The position numbers and the translations under genes were made by a program. A model generated the notes under the pieces. The model saw only the letters and a list, made by a program, of their open reading frames with translations, ran no database searches and was not told where the DNA came from. Below are positions 34,976 to 42,413 of a stretch of DNA of 64,000 bases, piece after piece; position 1 is the stretch's first letter; each line of letters opens with the position of its first letter. This DNA comes from Gallionellales bacterium GWA2_54_124 (lineage in GTDB: Bacteria > Pseudomonadota > Gammaproteobacteria > Burkholderiales > Gallionellaceae): the NCBI GenBank assembly GCA_001801025.1, contig MGWO01000007.1, forward strand, positions 1,116,001 through 1,180,000, given 5' to 3'.

Positions 34976-35690
34976 CTGCGAACATAGTCATCCGCTAGGT
35001 GCCATCATCAGAGGGGCAACTGTCAAAATTGATCAACTGCTTGTTGATGGGTAGTGGTCGTTGAATTGTGTGGCACCGTACTCACTGCAAGGTGGATAAA
35101 GCTGTCAAAATCCGTGTACAAATATCGCGCATCACGTTGCACGCCAGTTCGTTGCTTTGCGTTCAGAAATCTGCCAGCCGACAATTTTGAGGCTAAAAAT
35201 ATCCATGAACAAATATCCGGTAAAGATAGATGCCTGTCACCAGCGCCGCTAGTTAGATGATGCACAAACTGAACAGCTGATTCGGGCGGTAGCGCAGCGC
35301 GCGGTTTGTGACGGCATTGCGCTGGGTGCTTGGCAGCCCGATGCCTGAGTAGATTCTTGGCTATCATAATGCGATAGAGCGTTTATTCTGATGCAATATA
35401 TTCGCCGAGCTCCGCCAGTATTGGCGGGATTTTAGACGGCGGAAGAGTGCCAAACTCAACCGAATTGACCGCCATCAAAACTTTTTGACGTCCCATTGTT
35501 GCACCCAAACCTCAACGTAAATTTTTTGAGGCGACAACTAGTGTGGAACTGGGTGACAACAATCGAAAAGTCATAAATCCATTCCGCCAATTAACCTCCT
35601 ATAAGGACACAAGACACCCGCTCCTATTATCAAATGAAAAAAGACGTCAGCTATTTATAAGTGATATTAGCAATAAGTACAGTCAATTTT
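34976..35690. other. Long intergenic stretch, no recognisable gene
   Basis: About 700 bases with only short, unconvincing frames (e.g. 35023-35367 minus, no family resemblance). Composition changes to AT-rich after ~35600, ahead of the regulatory region of the cobA operon. Confidence 0.5.
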
Positions 35691-35693
35691 TAT

Positions 35694-35710
35694 TGCCCAA
35701 CGATGGTGCA
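35694..35710. promoter_or_regulatory. NtrC-like enhancer dyad
   Basis: TGCCCAACGATGGTGCA compares well with the NtrC consensus TGCACCAAAATGGTGCA: a perfect right arm and 5 of 7 bases in the left arm. A further half-site TGGTGCG lies at 35735. Both stand about 60-100 bases before the -24 element at 35795, the usual enhancer distance. Confidence 0.6.
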
Positions 35711-35793
35711 TAAAGTTGGCTGAAGTGAATTTTATGGTGCGAATTTCGTATGGCTTCAGTCATATTGCTATGTTTATATACGTTTAAAATGTT

Positions 35794-35809
35794 TGGCGCG
35801 ATTATTGCT
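35794..35809 (+). promoter_or_regulatory. Sigma-54 promoter of cobA-ybiB-nasT
   Basis: TTGGCGCGATTATTGCT matches the -24/-12 consensus TTGGCACG-N4-TTGCT with one change, and the GG and GC are 10 bases apart as required. Transcription would start near 35820, leaving a ~115-base leader before cobA. Confidence 0.7.
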
Positions 35810-35933
35810 TGTAGTGTTGTAGGCAAAGCGCAGGGCTAAAATTAAATGCTCCATTTTATTTTAGATCTTTTTACTTATTCGCCAGCTATAACGTCGTCAC
35901 AACAATTTTATTGGTCAGTGCCCATTGGGGAAA

Positions 35934-36701
35934 ATGTTTAAAAATAATAGATTAGGTAAGGTTTATCTTATTGGTGCTGGGCCAGGTGCAGCAGATTTAA
36001 TCACGCTGCGCGGTGCTCGTTTGTTGGCTAGCGCCGATGTGGTGCTATATGACGCACTGGTGCAAGCGGAATTATTGGCAATGGCGAACCCTGCTGCGCA
36101 GCTAATTTCGGTCGGGAAGCGCTGTTCGCAACTTTCCACCGACCAGCGTTTTATCAATCGTGCGCTGGTTGAAGCGGCAAAAAATAATGGTGTTGTGGTG
36201 CGCCTTAAAGGTGGTGATCCGATGATTTTCGGGCGTGCGCAGGAAGAAATTGATGCGCTGCATGACATTGGAATTGAATTTGAAATCGTTCCCGGCATTA
36301 CATCTGCATTGGCTGTGGCAGCTGAATTGGGCGTGTCGCTGACGCGGCGTGGACTGAGTCGTAATGTGGTGTTTGTCACGCCACGAGTCGGTGAAGCAGA
36401 ATCCGCCAGCGACTGGGTGCAGAGCGTGTTAGCAGCGGATACGGCCGTGTTGTATATGGCGTCAGGTCAAGCGGCTGAAATCTCCGAATCCCTTATGAAA
36501 CGTGGCTTTTCGGGTAGTACTCCAGCCGCGATTGTCAGCAATGTATCGTTACCTAGCATGCAAAAAATTCATACCACGCTGGCCGATTTAGTCGGCGCCG
36601 CTAAACAAGTTGGTGCGCCTGCGCTCATCATGCTGGGCGAGGTTTTGCATCAACAGTCTGAAATACAACTGTCTGAACGGTTACGGCAGGCGACTGCTTA
36701 A
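35934..36701 (+). CDS. cobA: Uroporphyrinogen-III C-methyltransferase (SUMT)
   Basis: A 255-residue SAM-dependent methyltransferase that converts uroporphyrinogen III to precorrin-2, the first step towards siroheme. Motifs: KVYLIGAGPGAADLITLRGA, YDALV, VGKR, VVRLKGGDPMIFGRAQEE, VPGITSALAVAAELGVSLTRRG. It lacks the CysG oxidase/ferrochelatase domain, so another gene must finish siroheme. I use the ATG at 35934 after TTGGGGAAA, not the TTG at 35925. Siroheme is the cofactor of NirB made from the operon 6 kb downstream, and the shared sigma-54 type control fits that purpose. Confidence 0.93.
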   Translation: MFKNNRLGKVYLIGAGPGAADLITLRGARLLASADVVLYDALVQAELLAMANPAAQLISVGKRCSQLSTDQRFINRALVEAAKNNGVVVRLKGGDPMIFGRAQEEIDALHDIGIEFEIVPGITSALAVAAELGVSLTRRGLSRNVVFVTPRVGEAESASDWVQSVLAADTAVLYMASGQAAEISESLMKRGFSGSTPAAIVSNVSLPSMQKIHTTLADLVGAAKQVGAPALIMLGEVLHQQSEIQLSERLRQATA

Positions 36702-36715
36702 AGAGAGCGATACAC

Positions 36716-37639
36716 ATGGATGCAACTGGATTTATTCGCGATATAGGTCGTGGCGCTAAAGGGGCGCGTGATCTTGCGCGTGCCGATGCTGAAAACCTGT
36801 TCGGCGCGATGCTGGATGGCGAAATCGATGAGCTGCAACTTGGTGCTTTGTTGATCGGGTTGCGCATCAAGGGCGAATCGAATGATGAGCTTTTGGGCTT
36901 CAAGGACGCGTTAGATGCTCGCACACCGCAGTTTTTTCTGCATGATGGACAGCCTAATCTTGTCGTTATACCCAGCTATAACGGCGCACGCCGCCAGCCG
37001 AATTTTGTTCCTTTGCTGGCAATGCAACTGGCACAGTCAGGAATACCAGTGCTGATACATGGGCGATATGATTTTGAAACAAGGGTGGATCCTTCAGGAA
37101 TGATGTCTGTACTTGGTATTTCAAAAGCTGGCAGTCTTGCGCAGGCCAATGAGTTACTGGCGGAACAAAATATCGCATTTGTCGAACTGGCTACACTTGC
37201 ACCGGGACTGGACCGATTGCTGGCCTTGCGCGCACGTCTTGGATTGCGTAACAGCGCGCATTCGCTAGTTAAATTGCTTGATCCAGCGCGAGGACGCAGC
37301 GTACGAATAGTGGCTGTCACCCATCCTGAATATTTGGAAAAAATGCATAAGTTCTTGCTGGCTGATGGTGGACGCGCTTTGCTGTTGCGCGGCACTGAAG
37401 GTGAGGCTTATGCCAATCCTAGGCGACGTCCGCAGTTGGAGGTCTTCGTTAATGGGTGCGCAGAGATTGCTTTTCCATCTGCCGAGGGAGGAGCTCCTCC
37501 TTTGGCGGGCATACCGGATACGCCTGATAATTTGGCAACGGCTATATTAATACGCGATATGCTGGAGGGACGTAAAGCGATTCCGCAGCCGATTTTAGAT
37601 CAACTCGACGCCATCAACCAACTGTGCCATTGCAACTGA
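36716..37639 (+). CDS. ybiB: YbiB/TrpD2-family phosphoribosyltransferase-like protein
   Basis: A 307-residue member of the anthranilate-phosphoribosyltransferase-like family YbiB (TrpD2). Family features: helical N domain (ADAENLFGAMLDGEIDELQLGALLIGLRIKGES), VVIPSYNGARRQPNFVPLLAM, then LAPGLDRLLALRARLGLRNS and AVTHPEYLEKM. It lacks the GTGGD phosphoribosyl-binding motif of true TrpD. E. coli YbiB is a nucleic-acid-binding protein of unclear role linked to SOS conditions. It lies 14 bases after cobA and just before the ANTAR regulator; why it is in a nitrate operon is unknown. Confidence 0.9.
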   Translation: MDATGFIRDIGRGAKGARDLARADAENLFGAMLDGEIDELQLGALLIGLRIKGESNDELLGFKDALDARTPQFFLHDGQPNLVVIPSYNGARRQPNFVPLLAMQLAQSGIPVLIHGRYDFETRVDPSGMMSVLGISKAGSLAQANELLAEQNIAFVELATLAPGLDRLLALRARLGLRNSAHSLVKLLDPARGRSVRIVAVTHPEYLEKMHKFLLADGGRALLLRGTEGEAYANPRRRPQLEVFVNGCAEIAFPSAEGGAPPLAGIPDTPDNLATAILIRDMLEGRKAIPQPILDQLDAINQLCHCN

Positions 37640-37668
37640 TTGTATTTATTTAAAATGCAGAGGTTAAA

Positions 37669-38244
37669 TTGAAGCGAATATTGATAATTGATGATGTGCA
37701 GGATCGTGCCGCATGGCTTAAAGCCAGTCTGGAGCTGGCTGAATATGATGTGGTCGGTGTACTGGACTGGGAGCAGGTCGACGAGAGGACGATACAGGCG
37801 GCGTTTGCCGACGTGATTATCGTCGATGCCAATGCGCCGGGGCGCGACACACTTGAACAAATCAGCCTGATGTCCACCACGCTGGAAAAACCGGTGGTTG
37901 TGCTGGGCGGCCAAACAGATCAGCCCAGTATTCAGGCCGCGATGCGCGCTGGCGTCAGTGCGTATGTGTCTCATGCGATACAGGGTGAAGATTTGAGCGG
38001 GATTATTCAGGTGGCGGCGGCCCGTTTTGCTGAGCACAAACGTCTGCGCGATGAATTGAAGGAGGCCAGAAGTCAGTTGGTTGAGCGGAAATTGGTGGAT
38101 AAGGCCAAGGGGATTTTGATGGCGGATAACGCGTATAGCGAAGTGGAGGCCTACAAAAAAATGCGCAATTTGGCAATGAACAAGGGAAAACGCCTCGCCG
38201 AAGTTGCCGAGGCGATTATTCTGGCCAAGGAACTAAATTCCTAG
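37669..38244 (+). CDS. nasT: ANTAR-domain antitermination regulator (NasT-like)
   Basis: A 191-residue protein with an N-terminal receiver (ILIIDDVQDRAAW, phospho-Asp region VIIVDANAPG) and a C-terminal ANTAR RNA-binding domain (LVERKLVDKAKGILMADNAYSEVEAYKKMRNLAM). NasT-type proteins bind paired hexaloop hairpins in nas leader RNA and prevent early termination when nitrate or nitrite is present. Exactly such a leader starts 200 bases downstream. The start is TTG at 37669 with AGAGG six bases before. NasS, the nitrate-sensing partner that normally holds NasT, is not seen as a separate soluble protein in the window. Confidence 0.9.
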   Translation: MKRILIIDDVQDRAAWLKASLELAEYDVVGVLDWEQVDERTIQAAFADVIIVDANAPGRDTLEQISLMSTTLEKPVVVLGGQTDQPSIQAAMRAGVSAYVSHAIQGEDLSGIIQVAAARFAEHKRLRDELKEARSQLVERKLVDKAKGILMADNAYSEVEAYKKMRNLAMNKGKRLAEVAEAIILAKELNS

Positions 38245-38309
38245 TGTGCATGGCTTCGTGATGCATGCCTCGTATAAAAGCAAAACACGCATGATTGTGA
38301 TGCGGCCAT

Positions 38310-38335
38310 TGCACAGAATGACTCTTATTGGTGCA
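38310..38335. promoter_or_regulatory. Possible NtrC half-sites
   Basis: TGCACAG (38310-38316) and TGGTGCA (38329-38335) are the two arms of an NtrC site but spaced wider than the 17-base consensus. They lie 75-100 bases before the sigma-54 promoter. Weak evidence alone, supported by the context. Confidence 0.4.
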
Positions 38336-38409
38336 TCGACTTAAAATAACCTCACCGCTTATTAATACATAACTACTTGAATAAAAACAACTAATAATTT
38401 ATTTTAAAT

Positions 38410-38426
38410 CTGGCACGAGTATTGCT
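38410..38426 (+). promoter_or_regulatory. Sigma-54 promoter of the nitrate assimilation operon
   Basis: CTGGCACGAGTATTGCT is a perfect match to YTGGCACG-N4-TTGCW, with GG and GC 10 bases apart. Transcription should start about 12 bases after the GC, near 38437, immediately before the leader hairpins. It implies NtrC/RpoN (nitrogen limitation) control. Confidence 0.88.
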
Positions 38427-38442
38427 TAATATTAAGCATCAA

Positions 38443-38489
38443 CAAACCAACGGCGGTTTGGCGAATTGCACTACCGGACAAAGGCGTCC
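38443..38489 (+). ncRNA. ANTAR-target antitermination leader (P1 and P2 hexaloop hairpins)
   Basis: P1: CAAACC-(AACGGC)-GGTTTG, a perfect 6-bp stem with a hexaloop. P2: GGAC-(AAAGGC)-GTCC, a 4-bp stem with a hexaloop. Both loops have A at position 1 and G at position 4, the two bases conserved in known ANTAR targets. P2 shares 38480-38489 with the left arm of the terminator that follows, so the two folds exclude each other. Bound NasT would hold P2 and let polymerase pass. Confidence 0.85.
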
Positions 38490-38526
38490 CACTGCGTTTA
38501 TACGCGGTCGGACGCCTTTTGCTTTT
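38480..38526 (+). terminator. Attenuator terminator of the nas leader
   Basis: AAAGGCGTCC (38480-38489) pairs perfectly with GGACGCCTTT (38510-38519), with a small inner GCG/CGC stem in the loop and TTTTGCTTTTT after it. It ends 25 bases before the first gene and would stop the operon unless the ANTAR hairpin P2 forms. Confidence 0.88.
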
Positions 38527-38550
38527 TACGAAATGATAAGGAGAGTTGAA

Positions 38551-39846
38551 ATGGAAGATTCAAAACTGATCAGCACCGACAAATTTGTGGCACCTAGCGT
38601 GCCGGAACAAAACAACCGGAGGGACTTTATGAAGCAGGCGGGCGCGGTTTTAGGCATGGCCGGAATTATGTCGATGGTGCCGATGGGTACGCGGGCAGCG
38701 GCCTGGGCGGCGGGGTCGGATGCACCTGAGCTGAAAGAAGTCAAGGTGGGCTTTATTCCTCTGACCGATTGCGCTTCGCTAGTGATTGCGTCGGTGATGA
38801 AGTTCGACGAGAAATACGGCATCAAGATCGTGTTGTCTAAGGAAGCTTCTTGGGCAGGGGTGCGCGACAAACTGACTAACGGCGAACTGCATGCGGCTCA
38901 CGTTTTGTACGGCCTAGTCTATGGTGTGCAATTGGGAATAGGCGGTCAGAAGAGAGATATGTCGGTGCTGATGACCCTGAACAACAATGGTCAGGCGATC
39001 ACGCTTTCAAACCAACTCAGGGAGAAAGGTGCGACGACCGGCGAATCGCTTAAAAAACTTGTCGATGCGGACAAGCGCGACTACACCTTTGCACAGACCT
39101 TCCCGACCGGCACGCATGCTATGTGGTTGAACTACTGGCTGGCAAGTTACGGGATAAATCCGCTTGCTGATGTCAAGAATATTACCGTACCGCCACCGCA
39201 GATGGTCGCGAATATGCGTATCGGCAATATGGATGGATATTGCGTTGGAGAGCCATGGGGTAATCGTGCTATCGCAGACAAGATTGGTTTCACCGCTGTG
39301 ACTACGCAGGACATGTGGAAGGACCATCCGGAAAAAGTACTGGGTTGCACGGCTGAATTTAGCCAGAAATATCCGAACACCGCTCGTGCGCTGATTATGG
39401 CCGTACTGGAAGCGTCGAAATATATCGACATCATGGCTAATCGCCGCAAGGTGTCGGAGATTATCGCTGACAAGTCCTATGTGAACTGTCCAGTTGAGGT
39501 GATTGATCAGCGCATGGAAGGTAAATACGAAGATGGTTTAGGTAAGAAATGGAATGACCCGAATTGCATGAAGTTCTATAACGACGGCGCGGTGAATTTC
39601 CCGTATCTGTCAGACGGCATGTGGTTCATGACACAGCAAAGACGCTGGGGTTTACTGAAAGACGATCCGGATTATCTGGCGGTCGCTAAGAAGATCAATC
39701 AGATCGACCTGTACAAACAGGCCGCATCGCAGGTGAAAGTTCCGGTGCCAAAGGATGTGATGCGCAGCTCCAAGCTGTTTGACGGCACGGTGTGGGATGG
39801 GCGTGATCCGAAGAAATATGCCGCCTCATTCAAGATCAAGGCGTAA
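38551..39846 (+). CDS. nrtA: CmpA/NrtA-family ABC substrate-binding protein (nitrate or cyanate)
   Basis: A 431-residue binding protein of the NrtA/CmpA/CynA family (VKVGFIPLTDCASLVIASVM, SWAGVRDKLTNGELHAAHVL, DGYCVGEPWGNRAIADKIGF). A twin-arginine signal (NNRRDFMKQAGAVLGMAG) indicates folded export to the periplasm. The ATG at 38551 follows AAGGAGAG; the track start at 38422 would lie in the leader hairpins and is rejected. With the permease and ATPase genes downstream it forms an importer. Family members carry nitrate/nitrite, bicarbonate or cyanate; the cyanase gene directly behind makes cyanate a real alternative to nitrate. Confidence 0.9.
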   Translation: MEDSKLISTDKFVAPSVPEQNNRRDFMKQAGAVLGMAGIMSMVPMGTRAAAWAAGSDAPELKEVKVGFIPLTDCASLVIASVMKFDEKYGIKIVLSKEASWAGVRDKLTNGELHAAHVLYGLVYGVQLGIGGQKRDMSVLMTLNNNGQAITLSNQLREKGATTGESLKKLVDADKRDYTFAQTFPTGTHAMWLNYWLASYGINPLADVKNITVPPPQMVANMRIGNMDGYCVGEPWGNRAIADKIGFTAVTTQDMWKDHPEKVLGCTAEFSQKYPNTARALIMAVLEASKYIDIMANRRKVSEIIADKSYVNCPVEVIDQRMEGKYEDGLGKKWNDPNCMKFYNDGAVNFPYLSDGMWFMTQQRRWGLLKDDPDYLAVAKKINQIDLYKQAASQVKVPVPKDVMRSSKLFDGTVWDGRDPKKYAASFKIKA

Positions 39847-39879
39847 TCCGAAACAATTCAGACGAAAGTGAGAGCCTCG

Positions 39880-40335
39880 ATGGAAAAGTTAGACAGGCAA
39901 ACGGTACGCGACATGTTGTTGCAGGCCAAGGAAAACAAGTCACTCACCTGGCCGAAACTGGCCGGAGAAATTGAGCGCAGCCCGGTATACACAGCCATGT
40001 TGGTTTACGGATACGGGCAAGCAACAGAGCATGAGGCGGATGCATTGCTGATGACGTTGGATCTGCCACTGGGACTCAAGCCTATCTTGACGAAAATCCC
40101 TCATCGGCAACCGGCGCAACCTTGGCCACCTACCGACCCGTTTATTTATCGATTTTACGAGGCAATCATGTTGTATGGGCCGGTATACAAGGATGTGGCG
40201 AATGAAATGTTCGGTGACGGCATTATGAGTGCAATCGATATGTCGGTGGATATTCAGAAGATTGAAGAGCCTGCAGGTGTGCCACGCATGGTAGTCACAC
40301 TTAATGGCAAATGGTTGCAGTACAAGAAGTTTTAA
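39880..40335 (+). CDS. cynS: Cyanate hydratase (cyanase)
   Basis: A 151-residue protein with the full cyanase pattern. The catalytic triad is present as Arg91 and Glu94 in IYRFYEAIMLYGP and Ser117 in GDGIMSAIDM, offset by five from E. coli (R96, E99, S122). The enzyme, a cytoplasmic decamer, converts cyanate and bicarbonate to ammonia and CO2. I use the ATG at 39880 after GTGAGAG rather than the GTG at 39868. It sits between binding protein and permease genes of an ABC importer, as in cynABDS operons of cyanobacteria, but here inside a nitrate operon. Confidence 0.95.
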   Translation: MEKLDRQTVRDMLLQAKENKSLTWPKLAGEIERSPVYTAMLVYGYGQATEHEADALLMTLDLPLGLKPILTKIPHRQPAQPWPPTDPFIYRFYEAIMLYGPVYKDVANEMFGDGIMSAIDMSVDIQKIEEPAGVPRMVVTLNGKWLQYKKF

Positions 40336-40368
40336 GTCAACCGCAAATAATAGAAAAGAAGGTATGTA

Positions 40369-41139
40369 ATGAATATCAGACGTTATTTTGGTGAAAATTT
40401 ATTTCCTCCGATCATCGGCATCGGACTGTTCATCGTTGTCTGGATGATATTGGCTCAAAGTAGCGAAGCGCTGCCTGGCCCGATTAAGACATGGGATTCG
40501 GCTGTCGTCTTGTTCAGTGATCCGTTTTACAACCACGGACCAAATGATCAGGGTATCGGCTGGAATATTCTCAATTCATTGGGGCGGGTCGGTGTTGGTT
40601 TTGGACTGGCTGCGTTGATTGGAATTCCCCTTGGTTTTATCGTTGGCCGGGTGGAATTCATCGACAAGATGACCTCGCCCATCATCAGCATGTTACGGCC
40701 GGTATCGCCACTGGCGTGGTTGCCGATTGGACTCTTGGTTTTCAAAGCGGCGAATCCGGCGGCAATTTGGGTAATTTTTATTTCCAGTATTTGGCCGATG
40801 ATTATCAACACCGCGATGGGTGTGCGTCAGTTGCCTCAAGATTATCTCAACGTGGCACGGGTGTTGAATCTATCTGAATGGAAGATTTTTACCAAGATTT
40901 TGTTTCCGGCCACACTACCCTACATGTTAACGGGTATCCGTTTGGCAATCGGCACGGCATGGCTAGTAATCGTCGCGGCAGAAATGCTGACCGGTGGTGT
41001 CGGTATCGGTTTCTGGGTGTGGGATGAGTGGAATAACTTGAATGTCGAACATATCATCATCGCAATTTTTGTGGTGGGTATCGTCGGGCTGCTGCTGGAA
41101 ATGCTGCTAGTCAGGCTGGCAAAACGATTCAGCTACTAA
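40369..41139 (+). CDS. nrtB: ABC transporter permease (NrtB-type)
   Basis: A 256-residue inner-membrane permease with about six helices. It has the family's ATPase-contact loop in MGVRQLPQDYLNVARVLNLSEWKIFTKILFPATLPYMLTGIRLAIG. It resembles NrtB/CynB/SsuC permeases and likely forms a homodimeric channel for nitrate, nitrite or cyanate. It starts 33 bases after cynS behind GAAAAGAAGG and is followed 9 bases later by the ATPase gene. Confidence 0.92.
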   Translation: MNIRRYFGENLFPPIIGIGLFIVVWMILAQSSEALPGPIKTWDSAVVLFSDPFYNHGPNDQGIGWNILNSLGRVGVGFGLAALIGIPLGFIVGRVEFIDKMTSPIISMLRPVSPLAWLPIGLLVFKAANPAAIWVIFISSIWPMIINTAMGVRQLPQDYLNVARVLNLSEWKIFTKILFPATLPYMLTGIRLAIGTAWLVIVAAEMLTGGVGIGFWVWDEWNNLNVEHIIIAIFVVGIVGLLLEMLLVRLAKRFSY

Positions 41140-41148
41140 GGAATCAAC

Positions 41149-41940
41149 ATGAAAAAATATGTACAAGTTGAGAACGTGCAGATGTCTTTTGAGACCCGTA
41201 ATGGTGCGTTCGTTGCACTCAAAGATGTCAATCTGAATATCGCGCGAGGGGAATTCGTTACCTTGATTGGGCACTCTGGTTGCGGAAAATCTACGCTGCT
41301 GAATCTTATTGCTGGTTTGCTGATGCCAACAGACGGAGTGCTGTTGTGTGCTGATCGTGAGATTGCCGGTCCCGGCCCTGATCGTGGGGTTGTTTTTCAA
41401 AATCATTCACTGTTGCCTTGGTTGACGTGTTTTGAAAACGTCTATCTCGCGGTTGAGCGTGTGTTTGGTGAGACTGAAGGAAGAGCTGAATTAAATCGCC
41501 GGACCCACGAGGCATTAGGCTTGGTTCATCTGACGCACGCTGAGCAAAAATTACCAAATGAGATTTCAGGTGGAATGAAACAGCGAGTTGGAATTGCTCG
41601 TGCTTTGGCAATGCAACCCAAGGTGTTGCTGATGGATGAACCATTTGGAGCTCTGGATGCGCTGACTCGTGCACATTTACAGGATGAGCTAATGAAAATC
41701 GTTGAAAAGACAAACAGTACCGTGATTATGGTGACACATGACGTGGACGAGGCTGTTTTGTTGTCGGATCGTATTGTCATGATGACAAATGGCCCCGCAG
41801 CAATGATTGGTGAAATATTGGAAGTTGATTTACCTCGTCCTCGTAATAGGTTGGCTTTGGCGAGTGATGCGGGATATCACAGAATACGGGGGGCTGTACT
41901 GGAATTTCTGTACCAAAAACATGTGAAGGAAGCTGCTTAG
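41149..41940 (+). CDS. nrtD: ABC transporter ATP-binding protein (NrtD-type)
   Basis: A 263-residue ABC ATPase: Walker A GHSGCGKST, Q-loop VVFQNHSLLPWLT, signature ISGGMKQRV, Walker B VLLMDEPFGALDA and the switch His in VTHDVDEA. The LLPWLT after the Q-loop and the TNGPAAMIGEILEVDLPRPR tail are typical of the nitrate/taurine group. It lacks the extra NrtA-like domain found in cyanobacterial NrtC, so the importer resembles NrtD- or CynD-only systems. Confidence 0.93.
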   Translation: MKKYVQVENVQMSFETRNGAFVALKDVNLNIARGEFVTLIGHSGCGKSTLLNLIAGLLMPTDGVLLCADREIAGPGPDRGVVFQNHSLLPWLTCFENVYLAVERVFGETEGRAELNRRTHEALGLVHLTHAEQKLPNEISGGMKQRVGIARALAMQPKVLLMDEPFGALDALTRAHLQDELMKIVEKTNSTVIMVTHDVDEAVLLSDRIVMMTNGPAAMIGEILEVDLPRPRNRLALASDAGYHRIRGAVLEFLYQKHVKEAA

Positions 41941-41944
41941 TCGG

Positions 41945-42253
41945 ATGAAAAACATATTTGATCAACTTTTCACCGCATCGCTTACACGTAACCATGAAAT
42001 TTCAATCATATATTTAGGTAGAAGCAGTGATTTTTTGATGATGACTTCGGAACGTATGGTTATTCCAGACAAAAATTTCACACTGAAACAGGTGCTGACC
42101 CGGTTACGAAAACGTGGCGGAAGATGGGGCTGTGAACTTGATGATAGTCATGTGATTTGCACCGTCGATGGAGTCTCTGTGGCGTTATCTGACAACATTC
42201 TTGTGGGTAGTAAGCTAAAAATAGGTTCGCGTAAATCTGTCTTTGAGCCGTGA
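41945..42253 (+). CDS. Small MoaD/ThiS-like protein of the nitrate operon
   Basis: A 102-residue protein I cannot assign to a named family. Its second half (LKQVLTRLRKRGGRWGCELD, HVICTVDGVSVALSDNILVG, SKLKIG) has the rhythm of beta-grasp sulfur carriers or related small proteins: helix with L..L..RG..W, then V.VDG, then a glycine-containing loop before a final strand. It ends in FEP, not the GG needed for sulfur transfer, so it would not be a normal MoaD. It starts 5 bases after the ATPase gene and is followed by a 160-base gap. Fold assignment is a guess from pattern. Confidence 0.5.
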   Translation: MKNIFDQLFTASLTRNHEISIIYLGRSSDFLMMTSERMVIPDKNFTLKQVLTRLRKRGGRWGCELDDSHVICTVDGVSVALSDNILVGSKLKIGSRKSVFEP

Positions 42254-42413
42254 AATTGAAAACGACGGATGGTCTATGTGAAGCCGCATAGTAATGCCAG
42301 AAATTACGGCTGTAATGGATAGTAGATGTGATTTGAGAGCTATTTTAACAATCTATTAAGTAGCCCAACCTGCTCTATTCCGGCAGTGCTACATTAATTA
42401 TGAGAGGTTGGAT

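Noticed and set aside
35023-35367. 114-residue minus-strand ORF in the long gap before cobA
   Set aside because: Composition and lack of any motif suggest chance; no ribosome site.
38422-38550. N-terminal extension of the nitrate-type binding protein in the ORF track
   Set aside because: It translates the ANTAR leader and terminator; the ATG at 38551 has a strong Shine-Dalgarno and a proper twin-arginine signal.
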